Positions 1 through 8,271 are shown, numbered from the stretch's first letter. The stretch is DNA of 20,405 bases from Liminaster sp964567855 (GCA_964567855.1 CAZMOE010000041.1:1-20405), one strand, 5' to 3'. Program-made: numbers and translations. The notes: generated by a model from the letters alone, not told the origin.

Positions 1-53
1 CCCGCGACCCCAACCTTGGCAAGGTTGTGCTCTACCAACTGAGCTATTTTCGC
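1..53 (-). tRNA. tRNA-Gly (anticodon GCC), 3' part cut off by window edge
   Basis: Read on the minus strand from position 53, the sequence begins with a 7-base acceptor strand (GCGAAAA), followed by U-A and a D-arm (GCTC...GAGC with the AGTTGGTA loop). An anticodon stem CAACC/GGTTG follows, with loop TTGCCAA. The anticodon is GCC (plus-strand 18-20), which decodes GGC/GGU glycine codons. The variable loop (GGGTC) and the first T-stem bases (GCGGG) are present. The rest of the T arm, the acceptor 3' strand and any CCA lie beyond position 1. Layout and loop sequences match the bacterial tRNA-Gly(GCC) family closely. Other RNA genes could follow to the left in the same transcript. Confidence 0.95.
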
Positions 54-180
54 GAATTTTAAAAGATCGTATTCAAAAGACTTCAAACTACATTCCCATA
101 AGAAACTATACTGATGGTTTTCAAAGTCCGAAACCTTCAATAAGCAGGGCTTTCATATCCCCTTTCTTATTTTAGGCGTG

Positions 181-211
181 CAAATGTAACTATTCTTTTT
201 AAACTGACAAA
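181..211 (-). promoter_or_regulatory. Bacteroidota-type promoter for the tRNA-Gly transcript
   Basis: On the minus strand, TTTG (208-211) is followed by a 19-base spacer and then TACATTTG (181-188). This is an exact match to the -33 TTTG / -7 TAnnTTTG promoter of the Bacteroidota primary sigma factor. Transcription would begin near 175 and reach the tRNA 5' end at 53, leaving a leader of about 120 nt to be removed by RNase P. Nothing else is recognisable in 54-238, and I see no convincing terminator for the glycosyltransferase gene that ends at 239. Confidence 0.8.
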
Positions 212-238
212 GGATTTCTTCAAAAAAAATCGCTTTCA

Positions 239-1324
239 TCAGATGTTTTTATAGATTTCCTCTATTTGATCGGTAATATGGTCCCAATCATAGACGGACA
301 TATCATATTTTTCACGCGAATCGCATTTCCGTTTAAGGGATTCCTTCAAACGTTTTGACAACTCAGGAATACTTCCCACTGAAAAATAACAGGAGGCGTT
401 CAGACGAATTTCTTCATTGGCCGGAATACTACTTACAATAACCGGCAAATTATAGCTCATAGCCTCCAGCAAAGCGATAGGATGCCCCTCATGGGTAGAG
501 GGCAAGACGAAAGTATGGGCAAAAGTCAGCAAAGTATATAACGGATCGCCTTTAATAAATCCGGTAAGGATCACCCCGCTGTCAGCCGCCTGCTGCTTCA
601 ATTTCTGAGAATAGCTATCCGGGAAATTACAATCGCCGGCAATCACCAGCTTATATCCCTCGTGAGGTGTTTTATTCCACGCGTCAATCAAGACATGGAA
701 TTGTTTTTCCGGGACAAATCGCCCCATTGCAAAAACATATTTATACTTCTCTACGCCGATCTTCTGTAAATAGGTATCATCCTCCATTATCTTGGCCTGA
801 GGCACTCCATTATAAATGAGGTGCATATTATTACGGCCGAAAGCGCGGACAATATGATAGAAAATAACGTTAGAAATGACAATCATCTCGTTGGCAAACC
901 GCACGGCAGCCCACTCTCCGATTCTAAGCACCAATTTGGCAAAGAAACCCCATTTGTCACGATCATAATCGGGTCCGTGATGGGTGACTATCACTTTCAT
1001 ACCCAATAACCGTGCCAATGGAGACATCAGACTCGGTCCGATGGCATGAATATGAATTACATCGGCATGTAATTTATATTTGGCAATAAAGACCGACTTA
1101 AAGGTATGGACAAAAGCCTCAAAAGTCTTGCTTTTGGGATGACCCAGATTATAGAATTTTACTCCCTTATACTCTGTCAACTGATCACGACAATATCCAT
1201 TACGGCGAAAAACCGTAATATCATATCCCTTGGCTGCCAAGCGGCTAAAAACCTCTTCACAATGTGTTTCCACTCCGCCAATGACGTTCGGATATCCACG
1301 TGTACCTGTTACTGCTATTTTCAC
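239..1324 (-). CDS. Glycosyltransferase family 4, DUF1972 type (GTG start)
   Basis: Predicted GT-B glycosyltransferase of 361 aa that transfers a sugar from a nucleotide-sugar donor, most likely during surface polysaccharide or LPS O-chain synthesis at the cytoplasmic face of the inner membrane. The N-terminus (GTRGYP, then IGGVET at 15-20) is the DUF1972 signature seen in rhamnosyltransferase-like enzymes. The donor-binding half has GRFVPEK (201-207), an AGD turn (229-231) and EGHPIALLE, an EX7E motif with E279 and E287. An upstream ATG at 1420 is in frame, but it would add 32 poorly conserved-looking residues and overlap the preceding radical SAM gene by 74 bp. The GTG at 1324 starts exactly at the family's usual beginning, 22 bp after the upstream stop. 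It is probably co-transcribed with that gene. Donor and acceptor sugars cannot be told from the sequence. Confidence 0.88.
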   Translation of the reverse strand: MKIAVTGTRGYPNVIGGVETHCEEVFSRLAAKGYDITVFRRNGYCRDQLTEYKGVKFYNLGHPKSKTFEAFVHTFKSVFIAKYKLHADVIHIHAIGPSLMSPLARLLGMKVIVTHHGPDYDRDKWGFFAKLVLRIGEWAAVRFANEMIVISNVIFYHIVRAFGRNNMHLIYNGVPQAKIMEDDTYLQKIGVEKYKYVFAMGRFVPEKQFHVLIDAWNKTPHEGYKLVIAGDCNFPDSYSQKLKQQAADSGVILTGFIKGDPLYTLLTFAHTFVLPSTHEGHPIALLEAMSYNLPVIVSSIPANEEIRLNASCYFSVGSIPELSKRLKESLKRKCDSREKYDMSVYDWDHITDQIEEIYKNI

Positions 1325-1346
1325 GATTTTCTTTAAGCTAAGTTTT

Positions 1347-2420
1347 TTAATTTTCGCGCAAATCGCCTTGGCGCGGATCCTGCCCGACGTCGTACCAGCA
1401 TTTATCCAGTTCGACATCACGCCCCTGCATGCTACGCAATTTATTTTTAATTACCCATCGCAGAGGATGTTTCATATATTTGTGCATAACAGGCGATGCA
1501 GTACCTACCATCCAGCAATTCTTCGGACACGTCCGCACCAATTCACGCACTTTCTGCGCCTGCTCGCTTGTCCATATCGTCTGAAAATCGGGAGTTTCCC
1601 GAATATTGCCCATCGGCTCTTTCCAATATTTCTCTTCAAGCCCGTTACACGGATATACATCGCCGTAAGGTTCAACAAAGAAATTGACAAGACCGGCCTC
1701 GCAAGGCAACATACGCCGATTGCCCTCGACATAATTGATAAGTCCCATATTAAAGAATGCGCGGAACCATGACTTCGGATGGCGTTCCTGGAGCTGCCAA
1801 TTGATCAAAGTCTTAAAATCTTCGCAAACTTCGTCTTTGTTCGTAATCGTATTGTCTCCCTTATGAAAATAATAGGAATTATGGAAAGCCGCAGTCGCAA
1901 ATTCCATCCCCAAGGACTTGGAAAGCTGGTATAAGGAGAGCATATCCTTGGAATTATGGTTGGAAACCGTACATCCGAAGCCGATATCCTTGATACCCAT
2001 ATCGCGCAATTTCAGCAAGGTACGCAATCCTTTGTCGAATCCGCCCTGCCGGCCGCGAAGTTCATCATTCTTACACGACAATCCTTCGATGCTGATCCTT
2101 ATTCCGATCTTCGGGAAACGTTTGGCCAGCTTTATGATCCGATCCTCAAACCAGCCGGACGTGGAAATCACCACACGCGGCGATTTTTCCAGACAAACTT
2201 CTACGATTTCCTCTATATCTTCACGGATAAAAGGTTCTCCCCCCGTCAAATTGATAAATTTGACAGAAGGAAGACGCTTGATCTCCTCGACTGTTATTTC
2301 GTTTTCCCTGACCGTCGGATTTTTCCAGATATTGCACATCTGACATCGCATAGGACAGCGATAAGTCAAAATGATACACATATCGGACGGCTGTGCTATA
2401 TGTTTATTACCCGAATTCAT
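1347..2420 (-). CDS. Radical SAM protein with SPASM-like C-terminus
   Basis: 357 aa. The CX3CX2C motif (C22, C26, C29) binds the [4Fe-4S] cluster that cleaves S-adenosylmethionine, and GGEP (60-63) is the usual SAM-amino-group contact. The C-terminal region carries further cysteines (C240, C258, C298, C302, C341) around a NFFVEPYGDVYPCNG stretch. This resembles the SPASM/twitch auxiliary-cluster domain, but the spacing is not a textbook full SPASM set. The family includes peptide-modifying maturases and sugar- or lipid-modifying enzymes. No small peptide substrate gene is visible next to it, and the downstream partner is a glycosyltransferase 22 bp away. A role in tailoring a glycan or lipid-linked sugar is therefore more likely than RiPP maturation, though this is inference. 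The ATG at 2420 is used; M14 is an alternative. Confidence 0.85.
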   Translation of the reverse strand: MNSGNKHIAQPSDMCIILTYRCPMRCQMCNIWKNPTVRENEITVEEIKRLPSVKFINLTGGEPFIREDIEEIVEVCLEKSPRVVISTSGWFEDRIIKLAKRFPKIGIRISIEGLSCKNDELRGRQGGFDKGLRTLLKLRDMGIKDIGFGCTVSNHNSKDMLSLYQLSKSLGMEFATAAFHNSYYFHKGDNTITNKDEVCEDFKTLINWQLQERHPKSWFRAFFNMGLINYVEGNRRMLPCEAGLVNFFVEPYGDVYPCNGLEEKYWKEPMGNIRETPDFQTIWTSEQAQKVRELVRTCPKNCWMVGTASPVMHKYMKHPLRWVIKNKLRSMQGRDVELDKCWYDVGQDPRQGDLREN

Positions 2421-2530
2421 CGATTATCGTAATGCTTTATATTCTATAAACGCACCATGTTTTTTATTATTGTACTAATGTACGTAATATTTTTTCACAA
2501 AAAACAGGTGCTTACATAAAAAAGCGACTG

Positions 2531-2560
2531 CAAAGATAACATTTTACTTTGTTATATCTT
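2531..2560 (-). promoter_or_regulatory. Probable promoter of the radical SAM/glycosyltransferase unit, overlapped by an inverted repeat
   Basis: The minus strand shows TATCTTTG (2531-2538), an exact TAnnTTTG -7 box. I do not see a good -33 TTTG at 19-21 bases upstream, so the promoter may be weak or activator-dependent. ATAACA (2536-2541) and TGTTAT (2550-2555) form a 6-bp inverted repeat with an 8-base spacer. It can be extended by AAG/CTT across a 2-base bulge. It touches the -7 box, a sensible position for a repressor or other regulator. The leader to the ATG at 2420 would be about 105 nt and AT-rich. Confidence 0.5.
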
Positions 2561-2674
2561 CCATTTTACAGAAAAATAATGTCCGGAACACGGACAATAG
2601 GACATAGAGCAGCAAAAATCGGTGCTTTAAATGCCTTTCCATTTCTTAGAACTCTCCCGCTCACTTTTTATTAT

Positions 2675-2682
2675 TACCTTTG
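2675..2682 (+). promoter_or_regulatory. -7 promoter element of the CPBP protease gene
   Basis: TACCTTTG matches the TAnnTTTG -7 consensus and lies 19 bases before the ATG at 2702, which implies a very short leader. This is nearly the same geometry as the LptF/LptG-type gene at the other end of the window. The -33 region (around 2652-2655) is a poor match. The element also decides the start. In-frame codons upstream reach back to an ATG at 2549, but that reading would put the promoter inside the gene. Confidence 0.55.
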
Positions 2683-2701
2683 CACGGCAAAACTATCCGA
2701 C

Positions 2702-3532
2702 ATGAAATATCTGACCGAAACATTCTGGCGAGAACTGCTCTCCTATCTGCTTTTTTGCTTTGGGGGATTCGCCGTTGCAGCCGCCATTGGTCTTGCACTG
2801 CTGCCATTAACATTTAATTCAGATTCCGAGACCCTTTATCTACACCTCATACAATGGGGGCAAACCATTTTTCTGATGATACTGCCACCTCTTCTATGGA
2901 CACATTTCCGCCTGAAAACATCCGTCACCAGAGAACTAAGGCTGAAACTCCCCGGCGTCGGCATACTCCTGCTCACTGCAGGACTGATCATCGCCGGCAT
3001 CCCGCTGCTGGAATGGTTTACCTGGATCGGGAAACATCTGCCTCTCCCCCAGGTTCTTGAATCATGGGGCCAAGAGCAACAAATATCATCGGAAAGAATG
3101 ATAGGTACTTTACTCGCGACCGAAGGATTATGGGGATGGGGAGAACTGGTTTTACTTATATGTCTGGCAACGGCCACAGGAGAAGAACTGATGTTCCGGG
3201 GCGCCCTGCTCAATATATTCCTGCGCACAGATACCCCCCGATGGATTACAGCCATCGTAATCGGATTCATCTTTGCCCTTATTCATTTCGATCTTTACGG
3301 CCTGTTGCCCCGCTGGGCGTTAGGAACGCTTTTCGTCTACCTGGTTTACTGGAGCGACTCTATCTGGCCGAGCATTCTGGCACACACGCTCAACAATCTG
3401 ATCGCATTACTGCAATACAAACTGCTGCCCGACACACAAGATGATTGCCTGCCGGCTCCGGGATGGATCATCGGTAGCGCACTCCTCTGTTGCCTGCTCC
3501 TTTATTTCATCCGCAAACGATCATATCAATAA
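2702..3532 (+). CDS. CPBP family intramembrane metalloprotease
   Basis: 276 aa, polytopic inner-membrane protein of the CPBP (CAAX protease/bacteriocin-processing, formerly Abi) family. All three conserved motifs are visible: EELMFR (E161, E162, R166), FALIH (H195) and HTLNN (H228, N232). These form the glutamate/histidine metal-dependent active site within the membrane. Hydrophobic segments lie at about 13-37, 52-66, 85-104, 145-160, 182-196, 207-217 and 255-270. Known members process prenylated proteins or peptides or give bacteriocin self-immunity, and most bacterial members have no known substrate. Nothing next to it suggests one: no bacteriocin or prenyl-peptide gene is present. The start at 2702 is preferred to the ATG at 2549 because a promoter element lies at 2675-2682 and the extension is not family-like. 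It appears to be monocistronic, closed by the terminator right after its stop. Confidence 0.88.
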   Translation: MKYLTETFWRELLSYLLFCFGGFAVAAAIGLALLPLTFNSDSETLYLHLIQWGQTIFLMILPPLLWTHFRLKTSVTRELRLKLPGVGILLLTAGLIIAGIPLLEWFTWIGKHLPLPQVLESWGQEQQISSERMIGTLLATEGLWGWGELVLLICLATATGEELMFRGALLNIFLRTDTPRWITAIVIGFIFALIHFDLYGLLPRWALGTLFVYLVYWSDSIWPSILAHTLNNLIALLQYKLLPDTQDDCLPAPGWIIGSALLCCLLLYFIRKRSYQ

Positions 3533-3564
3533 AAAAGTCCGGTGTTTGAAAGCACCGGACTTTT
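3533..3564. terminator. Bidirectional intrinsic terminator between convergent genes
   Basis: A perfect 12-bp inverted repeat, AAAAGTCCGGTG (3533-3544) and CACCGGACTTTT (3553-3564), encloses an 8-base loop. Rightward transcripts from the CPBP gene end in TTTT directly after the stop codon. Leftward transcripts from the efflux operon end in six T (complement of 3531-3536). The single hairpin therefore suits both converging units, and the efflux operon's 3' leader would be about 100-125 nt. Confidence 0.9.
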
Positions 3565-3633
3565 ATATCCCTATTCATTGAACTATCAAAATTTCAACGA
3601 TGCAAAAGTAGAACAAAACCTGTAGCAGGACAA

Positions 3634-3672
3634 ATTTTATCGACCAACGGCCCTATTTTATCGACCAACGGC
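3634..3672. repeat. 21-bp tandem duplication spanning the stop codon of the outer-membrane channel gene
   Basis: The 18-base unit ATTTTATCGACCAACGGC occurs at 3634-3651 and again at 3655-3672, with a period of 21 bases. It contains the last codons (A-V-G-R) and the TAA stop of the downstream efflux gene on the minus strand. Because 21 is a multiple of three, the second copy places another in-frame TAA (3637-3639) seven codons after the first. Confidence 0.9.
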
Positions 3673-5136
3673 AAATGGGACAAGCCGACCGGCAGCCTTA
3701 CGATAGCGCGTACCGGACAAGAACAAACGACAACGGGCATCGATACGGTCTGCATACGCCTGTTGCCACAACGCCTGGGCTTCCATATAGTTAACCAAAG
3801 ATTCCAGACCTACCTCATATTCCCGCCGGCTCGTCCGCAGATTCTCTTCTGCCTGAAGCATGGATTTTTCAGTCAAAGTCACCTCCAGAAAAGACTCATC
3901 CAGATCGTTGGCTGCCTGCACCAGTTCAAGACTCATCCGTTCTTCCAGATCCTCTCGTTCCAAATCTATACGCCCCTGCTCCATACGTGCCGCACGCACT
4001 TTATTCATTCCTTCGCCAAAATGATACAACGGTACCGACACCGAAAGCATTACCCCGATTCCCGGCTTATGAAATAAGGTTTTGTCATTTACCTCGAAAC
4101 CATGCATATAGCTATAACTTCCCGCCAACGCCACATTGGGCAGAAAATCACTCCGTTCTATCTTCACCTGCTCCCCGGCCAATTCCGACTTCTTTTCCAA
4201 AATAGCGAACTCCGGCCGGCTCGCAATACTTGCCATCGGGTCAACCCCATCAGGCATGACCATAATATCCTCGTCGGAGACCGTCAACCGGGTCAACAGC
4301 GGAACTCCGATCACATGGCAAAGATTCATCGTCGCCAGACGCAACGCGTTTTCCGCCTGCCTCAATTTCAGCTCGCTTTCATTAAGTCTCACAGAAACCT
4401 TCAACATATCGTTCTGTGATTTCAACCCATGTTTATAAGCCTTCTGAACGTTATCCAGCAATTCCTGTAAAAGAGCGTTATATTTCTTAGCGACTTCCCC
4501 CAGCTCTCCGGCCCGTACTACCTGCACGAAAGCATTCTCGACCTCCACAATGACTTCGTTTTCGGTCAGATTCTCATTCAGCTCCGCCATTTCCTTTCCG
4601 ATTCTGGCCATTCTGTAGGCAGCTGAGACCTTTCCACCCATATACACGGGCTGCTCAAGCGTAATACCGGCCTGTAAAACATTGCCGAACTTATAACGGA
4701 TCTTCTGATCGGGGAAATAGGCATATTCCCTGAAAACCGGCGTACCATCCGGACCGGTCACCACATTACCGGAGGCATCGGTCAGCACATTCGGACGCAT
4801 CACACCTTCTGCGGCATCGAAAGAAAATGTAGGTAAATACCCCCCGTCGATGCTCAGAGAACCAGTGGAAGTGGAATAAACATCGGTCGCCATCAGTTTG
4901 AAATTAGGAAAATAATTCGCTCTGTAGGATTTGGCCGAGTAAGTATATTGCATAGTCGTTTTACGTGCGGCCTCTATCTTTTTATTATTTGCAAGCGCCA
5001 GCTCCAGACATTGCTGTAAAGAGAGGCAATCGCCGTCATTCACCGGGACACCTTCCGCCTGCAGCGATACCGGCACCCAGAAACAGACAACGGCAGCCAC
5101 AATAAAACTTCTGAACATATCGGATATCATTTTCAT
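3658..5136 (-). CDS. TolC-like outer membrane efflux channel protein (OEP family)
   Basis: 492 aa. The signal peptide has an MKMISDMFRS start, a hydrophobic stretch 11-25 and likely cleavage after LQA (27). The mature protein opens with LSLQQCLELALANNKKI, the typical first helix of the OEP repeat. Two long heptad-rich helical regions follow, separated by barrel-like segments. Length and layout fit TolC/OprM-type trimers that form the exit duct for RND pumps. No lipobox is seen, so it is more TolC-like than OprM-like. The ATG at 5136 lies 3 bp after the stop of the RND pump gene, so the two are surely co-transcribed and probably translationally coupled. The C-terminus ends in AVGR with a tandem duplication of the stop region. 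Confidence 0.92.
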   Translation of the reverse strand: MKMISDMFRSFIVAAVVCFWVPVSLQAEGVPVNDGDCLSLQQCLELALANNKKIEAARKTTMQYTYSAKSYRANYFPNFKLMATDVYSTSTGSLSIDGGYLPTFSFDAAEGVMRPNVLTDASGNVVTGPDGTPVFREYAYFPDQKIRYKFGNVLQAGITLEQPVYMGGKVSAAYRMARIGKEMAELNENLTENEVIVEVENAFVQVVRAGELGEVAKKYNALLQELLDNVQKAYKHGLKSQNDMLKVSVRLNESELKLRQAENALRLATMNLCHVIGVPLLTRLTVSDEDIMVMPDGVDPMASIASRPEFAILEKKSELAGEQVKIERSDFLPNVALAGSYSYMHGFEVNDKTLFHKPGIGVMLSVSVPLYHFGEGMNKVRAARMEQGRIDLEREDLEERMSLELVQAANDLDESFLEVTLTEKSMLQAEENLRTSRREYEVGLESLVNYMEAQALWQQAYADRIDARCRLFLSGTRYRKAAGRLVPFAVGR

Positions 5137-5139
5137 CTT

Positions 5140-8100
5140 TCATTTATTTTTGATGTGAAAAAACAAGGCATACAGCACCGGTATGACAATCAGCGTGATT
5201 ACAGTCCCCATCAGCAGACCGCCCATGATCGTTGCAGCCATCGCACCGAACATAGCATCCGGCAACAACGGAATCATACCCAGAACCGTGGTCAATGAAG
5301 CCATCATCACCGGCCGCAAGCGGCTCAGCGAACTATCGATCAAAGCCTGCGTCGGTTCCTTGCCGGCTGAAATCTGAAGCTGGATCTCATCCATAAGCAC
5401 AATACCGTTCTTGATCATCATGCCGATCAATCCCAGAACTCCGACAATAGCCACAAAACCAAAGGCTTTTCCTGAAATCAGCACCGCGGGAATTACCCCG
5501 ATCAAAATCATCGGGATACAACAGAAAATAATGACCGGAATCTTATAATCCCTGAACAGCATGATCAAAATAACGATCATCAGAATAATTGCCAGCGGAA
5601 AATTCTTGAAAAGATATTTCATCGACTGGTCACTGGCATCTTTCTCTCCGATCCATGACAACGAATATCCGGCCGGCAACGGCATGGCCTCTATTTCCCC
5701 GGCCACTATGGCACGGGCCTCTTCAGTTCCCATTCCGGGCATAGGAGAAGCCTGCACACGCTGCGCCCGCTGTCCGTTCCACCGTGCCACCACCGGGTCT
5801 TCCCATTCCACCGTCACACCATTGGCAACCTGCTTGAGCGGAATAGTCTGCATCATTTCTTCCAGAAGCTCCTCCTTTCCTATCGCTCCGGTCATCAGTT
5901 TCTGCAAAGTCAGTCTGTCGAAGCCATTCAATGAAGGCAACATGCTGAAAACCGTCGCCTCTTCCAGATTTTCCAGCGGACGGCCCTTTTCATCGACACT
6001 CTTTACATTTATCTGCATTTCCCGGATACCGTCATAGAATATCCCCACAGGAATTCCATCTGTAGCAGAGAGCAGGGAGGTCCCCACTTCGCTGCGGGTC
6101 AGCCCGATGCGCCGGGCGACAGGCTGATTGTAGTTGACCATCAGCACCGGCACCTTAGGTTCCCAGTCGGTGGTAATCAGCCGTACCGCTCCGCTTCGTT
6201 CCATGATCGCCCTCGCAGAATCGGCCAGCTGATGCAATACCGCAGGGTCAGGCCCGCAAAACTGAGCCTCGATCGGGTATTTTTTATACATCAGATTATA
6301 ACGTTTCAGCTTCACGTACGCATCGGGGAACATGCTTGTCAGATCTTTTTGTATTTCCTCCAGATTCCCGACCAGTGCAGCCGGCGATTCAAAATCGATA
6401 ATCAATTCACCATACGACAGCGAAGGCGTTGCAATACTGCGCACAAGATTGTAGCGGCTGGGGGTTCCTCCCGTAGAGGCCACCACGTGCTTCACTTCGC
6501 TACGACCAGCCAGATAACTCTGGATGCTGTCAAGATCTTTCCGTACCTGCGTGTAGTTGGTTCCCTCCGGCAGTTTGTATTCCATATATAACTGATCGTA
6601 TTCCATATCCGGGAAAAACGACTGAGGCAGAAAACGATAACAGATACCGCTGACAGCCAACAATATCACCATCAGGACGACCACCAGCATCCGGTGTCTC
6701 AGCCCAAATCCCAGCATCCGGCTCAACAGATGGTACCAACGGTTGTCATACAATGCCGTCCGATCTGTCTCTCCACTTCCTTTCCCTGCATTTTTCAGCA
6801 ATCTGTCAGCCCTCAGCGGCACATATACCAGCGCAAGTATCCAGGACAGCAAAAGAGAAACCGCCATCACAATAAAAAGATCCCGCACGTAGATACCCGC
6901 CGTATCCGGGGAAAGGAAAATCGGTAAAAATGCCAGAATAGCGATCAACGTAGCCCCCAGAAGCGGCATCGCGGTTTTCCGGCCTATGTCGGTCAATGCC
7001 GCCAGACGCGGCTTTCCACTTTTCAAGTCCACCAGAATACCGTCGATAATCACAATGGCATTGTCCACCAGCATCCCCATGGCCAGAATGAAAGCTCCCA
7101 GCGAAACACGCTGTAAAGTACCGTCAAACATATAAAGCACGACAAAAGAGCCGAACACAATAACAATGAGGGTAAGTCCTATAATGATACCGCTGCGCAG
7201 CCCCATGGTCAGAATCAACACAGCGATAACGATGAGCACAGATTCTATCAGGTTAATTAGAAACGTCCCCAGAGCATCGGTCACCCGTTCCGGCTGAAAG
7301 AATACTTTGTGATATTCGATGCCTGCCGGCAATTGCGCCGCCTCTATTTCGGCCAGTCTTTTTTCCACTTTCCGGCCGATCTTTGTAATATCCGTGCCGC
7401 TGATGGTCGAAATGGAAATGCCTATGGCCGGCCGCCCGTCGTAGGTCATGGAATTACGCACCGGAGTCACATACTCTTTTTCAACAAAAGCTATGTCACG
7501 AAGGCGGAGCTGGTCGTCTTCATGTCCCTGAATAATCAGATCTGCAATATCGTCGACGGTCTCGTATCTATCGGTCACCGTGACACGGATACGGTCGGTT
7601 CCATTCTCATAATAACCGGAATAAACGGTCTGATTCTGTCCGTCGAGTGTCAGAAGCACCTCCGCGGGCTTCACTCCGAGATGAGCGAGCCGATCCTGCA
7701 TCAAAGAGATAACGATATTCTCCTTCCGCTTACCATAGACATCGACACGCGACACGCCTTCGATATTACCGATTTCCCGTTTTATCAATTCTGCGTAGTC
7801 GGCCAGCTCCCGATGGGAATAGCCGTCGCCCGTAATAGCGTAAAACATACCGTACACATCGCCGAAATCGTCTTTAACCATAGCCTGAGAGGCTCCGGGA
7901 GGGAATGAGGCCGATGCTGCGGCCACCTTGCGCCGCAGCATGTCCCAATGCTGTTCTATGGCATCGTCGGCCACCGTCGACAACAATTCGACGGTCACGA
8001 TACACATATCATTATAGGCATAACTCTGCACATAATTGACATCCGGCATCTGACGAATAGCCTTTTCCAGAGGATCCACCACTTCCAGTTCTACCTGATA

Positions 8101-8271
8101 GGCCGAAGCCCCGGGGTAGGTCACAACCACCATCGCCTGTTTGACCTTCAACTCCGGGTCTTCCAGTTTGCTCATCTCATAATAGGCATACACTCCGCCG
8201 ATAATGAGCACCCAGACCAGAAAATTCACCAACTTCTTGTTGACAAAGGCCCACTTTCCGAAATCCATCAT
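5140..8271 (-). CDS. RND-family multidrug efflux pump, inner-membrane permease
   Basis: 1043 aa, the normal length for the AcrB/HAE1 superfamily. It has a first TM helix at about 14-31, a large periplasmic loop to about 335, TM helices 2-6 at about 336-485, then a second half built the same way ending with TM 8-12. Proton-relay residues can be located. TM4 reads LVDNAIV (D403, N404), where AcrB has two aspartates. TM10 reads MIKNGIV (K954), matching the essential AcrB lysine. A single Asp followed by Asn is, as I recall, common in one RND subgroup, so the pump is probably functional. It is not a CusA-type metal pump by the TM4 motif. Its start overlaps the adaptor gene stop by 4 bp (ATGA), and a second ATG follows at once. 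The substrate cannot be read from sequence; drugs, bile acids or detergents are typical. Confidence 0.95.
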   Translation of the reverse strand: MMDFGKWAFVNKKLVNFLVWVLIIGGVYAYYEMSKLEDPELKVKQAMVVVTYPGASAYQVELEVVDPLEKAIRQMPDVNYVQSYAYNDMCIVTVELLSTVADDAIEQHWDMLRRKVAAASASFPPGASQAMVKDDFGDVYGMFYAITGDGYSHRELADYAELIKREIGNIEGVSRVDVYGKRKENIVISLMQDRLAHLGVKPAEVLLTLDGQNQTVYSGYYENGTDRIRVTVTDRYETVDDIADLIIQGHEDDQLRLRDIAFVEKEYVTPVRNSMTYDGRPAIGISISTISGTDITKIGRKVEKRLAEIEAAQLPAGIEYHKVFFQPERVTDALGTFLINLIESVLIVIAVLILTMGLRSGIIIGLTLIVIVFGSFVVLYMFDGTLQRVSLGAFILAMGMLVDNAIVIIDGILVDLKSGKPRLAALTDIGRKTAMPLLGATLIAILAFLPIFLSPDTAGIYVRDLFIVMAVSLLLSWILALVYVPLRADRLLKNAGKGSGETDRTALYDNRWYHLLSRMLGFGLRHRMLVVVLMVILLAVSGICYRFLPQSFFPDMEYDQLYMEYKLPEGTNYTQVRKDLDSIQSYLAGRSEVKHVVASTGGTPSRYNLVRSIATPSLSYGELIIDFESPAALVGNLEEIQKDLTSMFPDAYVKLKRYNLMYKKYPIEAQFCGPDPAVLHQLADSARAIMERSGAVRLITTDWEPKVPVLMVNYNQPVARRIGLTRSEVGTSLLSATDGIPVGIFYDGIREMQINVKSVDEKGRPLENLEEATVFSMLPSLNGFDRLTLQKLMTGAIGKEELLEEMMQTIPLKQVANGVTVEWEDPVVARWNGQRAQRVQASPMPGMGTEEARAIVAGEIEAMPLPAGYSLSWIGEKDASDQSMKYLFKNFPLAIILMIVILIMLFRDYKIPVIIFCCIPMILIGVIPAVLISGKAFGFVAIVGVLGLIGMMIKNGIVLMDEIQLQISAGKEPTQALIDSSLSRLRPVMMASLTTVLGMIPLLPDAMFGAMAATIMGGLLMGTVITLIVIPVLYALFFHIKNK

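Noticed and set aside
1..238. tRNA-Gly as an integration site for a mobile element carrying the neighbouring sugar genes
   Set aside because: The tRNA 5' end faces these genes, while integration usually uses the 3' end. No integrase or flanking direct repeat is seen.
1956..2432. Plus-strand open frame of about 158 codons opposite the radical SAM gene
   Set aside because: It is antisense to the CX3CX2C-bearing gene and carries no coding signature.
2549..2701. Longer N-terminus for the CPBP protease
   Set aside because: A -7 promoter box lies inside it at 2675-2682, and the extra 51 residues are not family-like.
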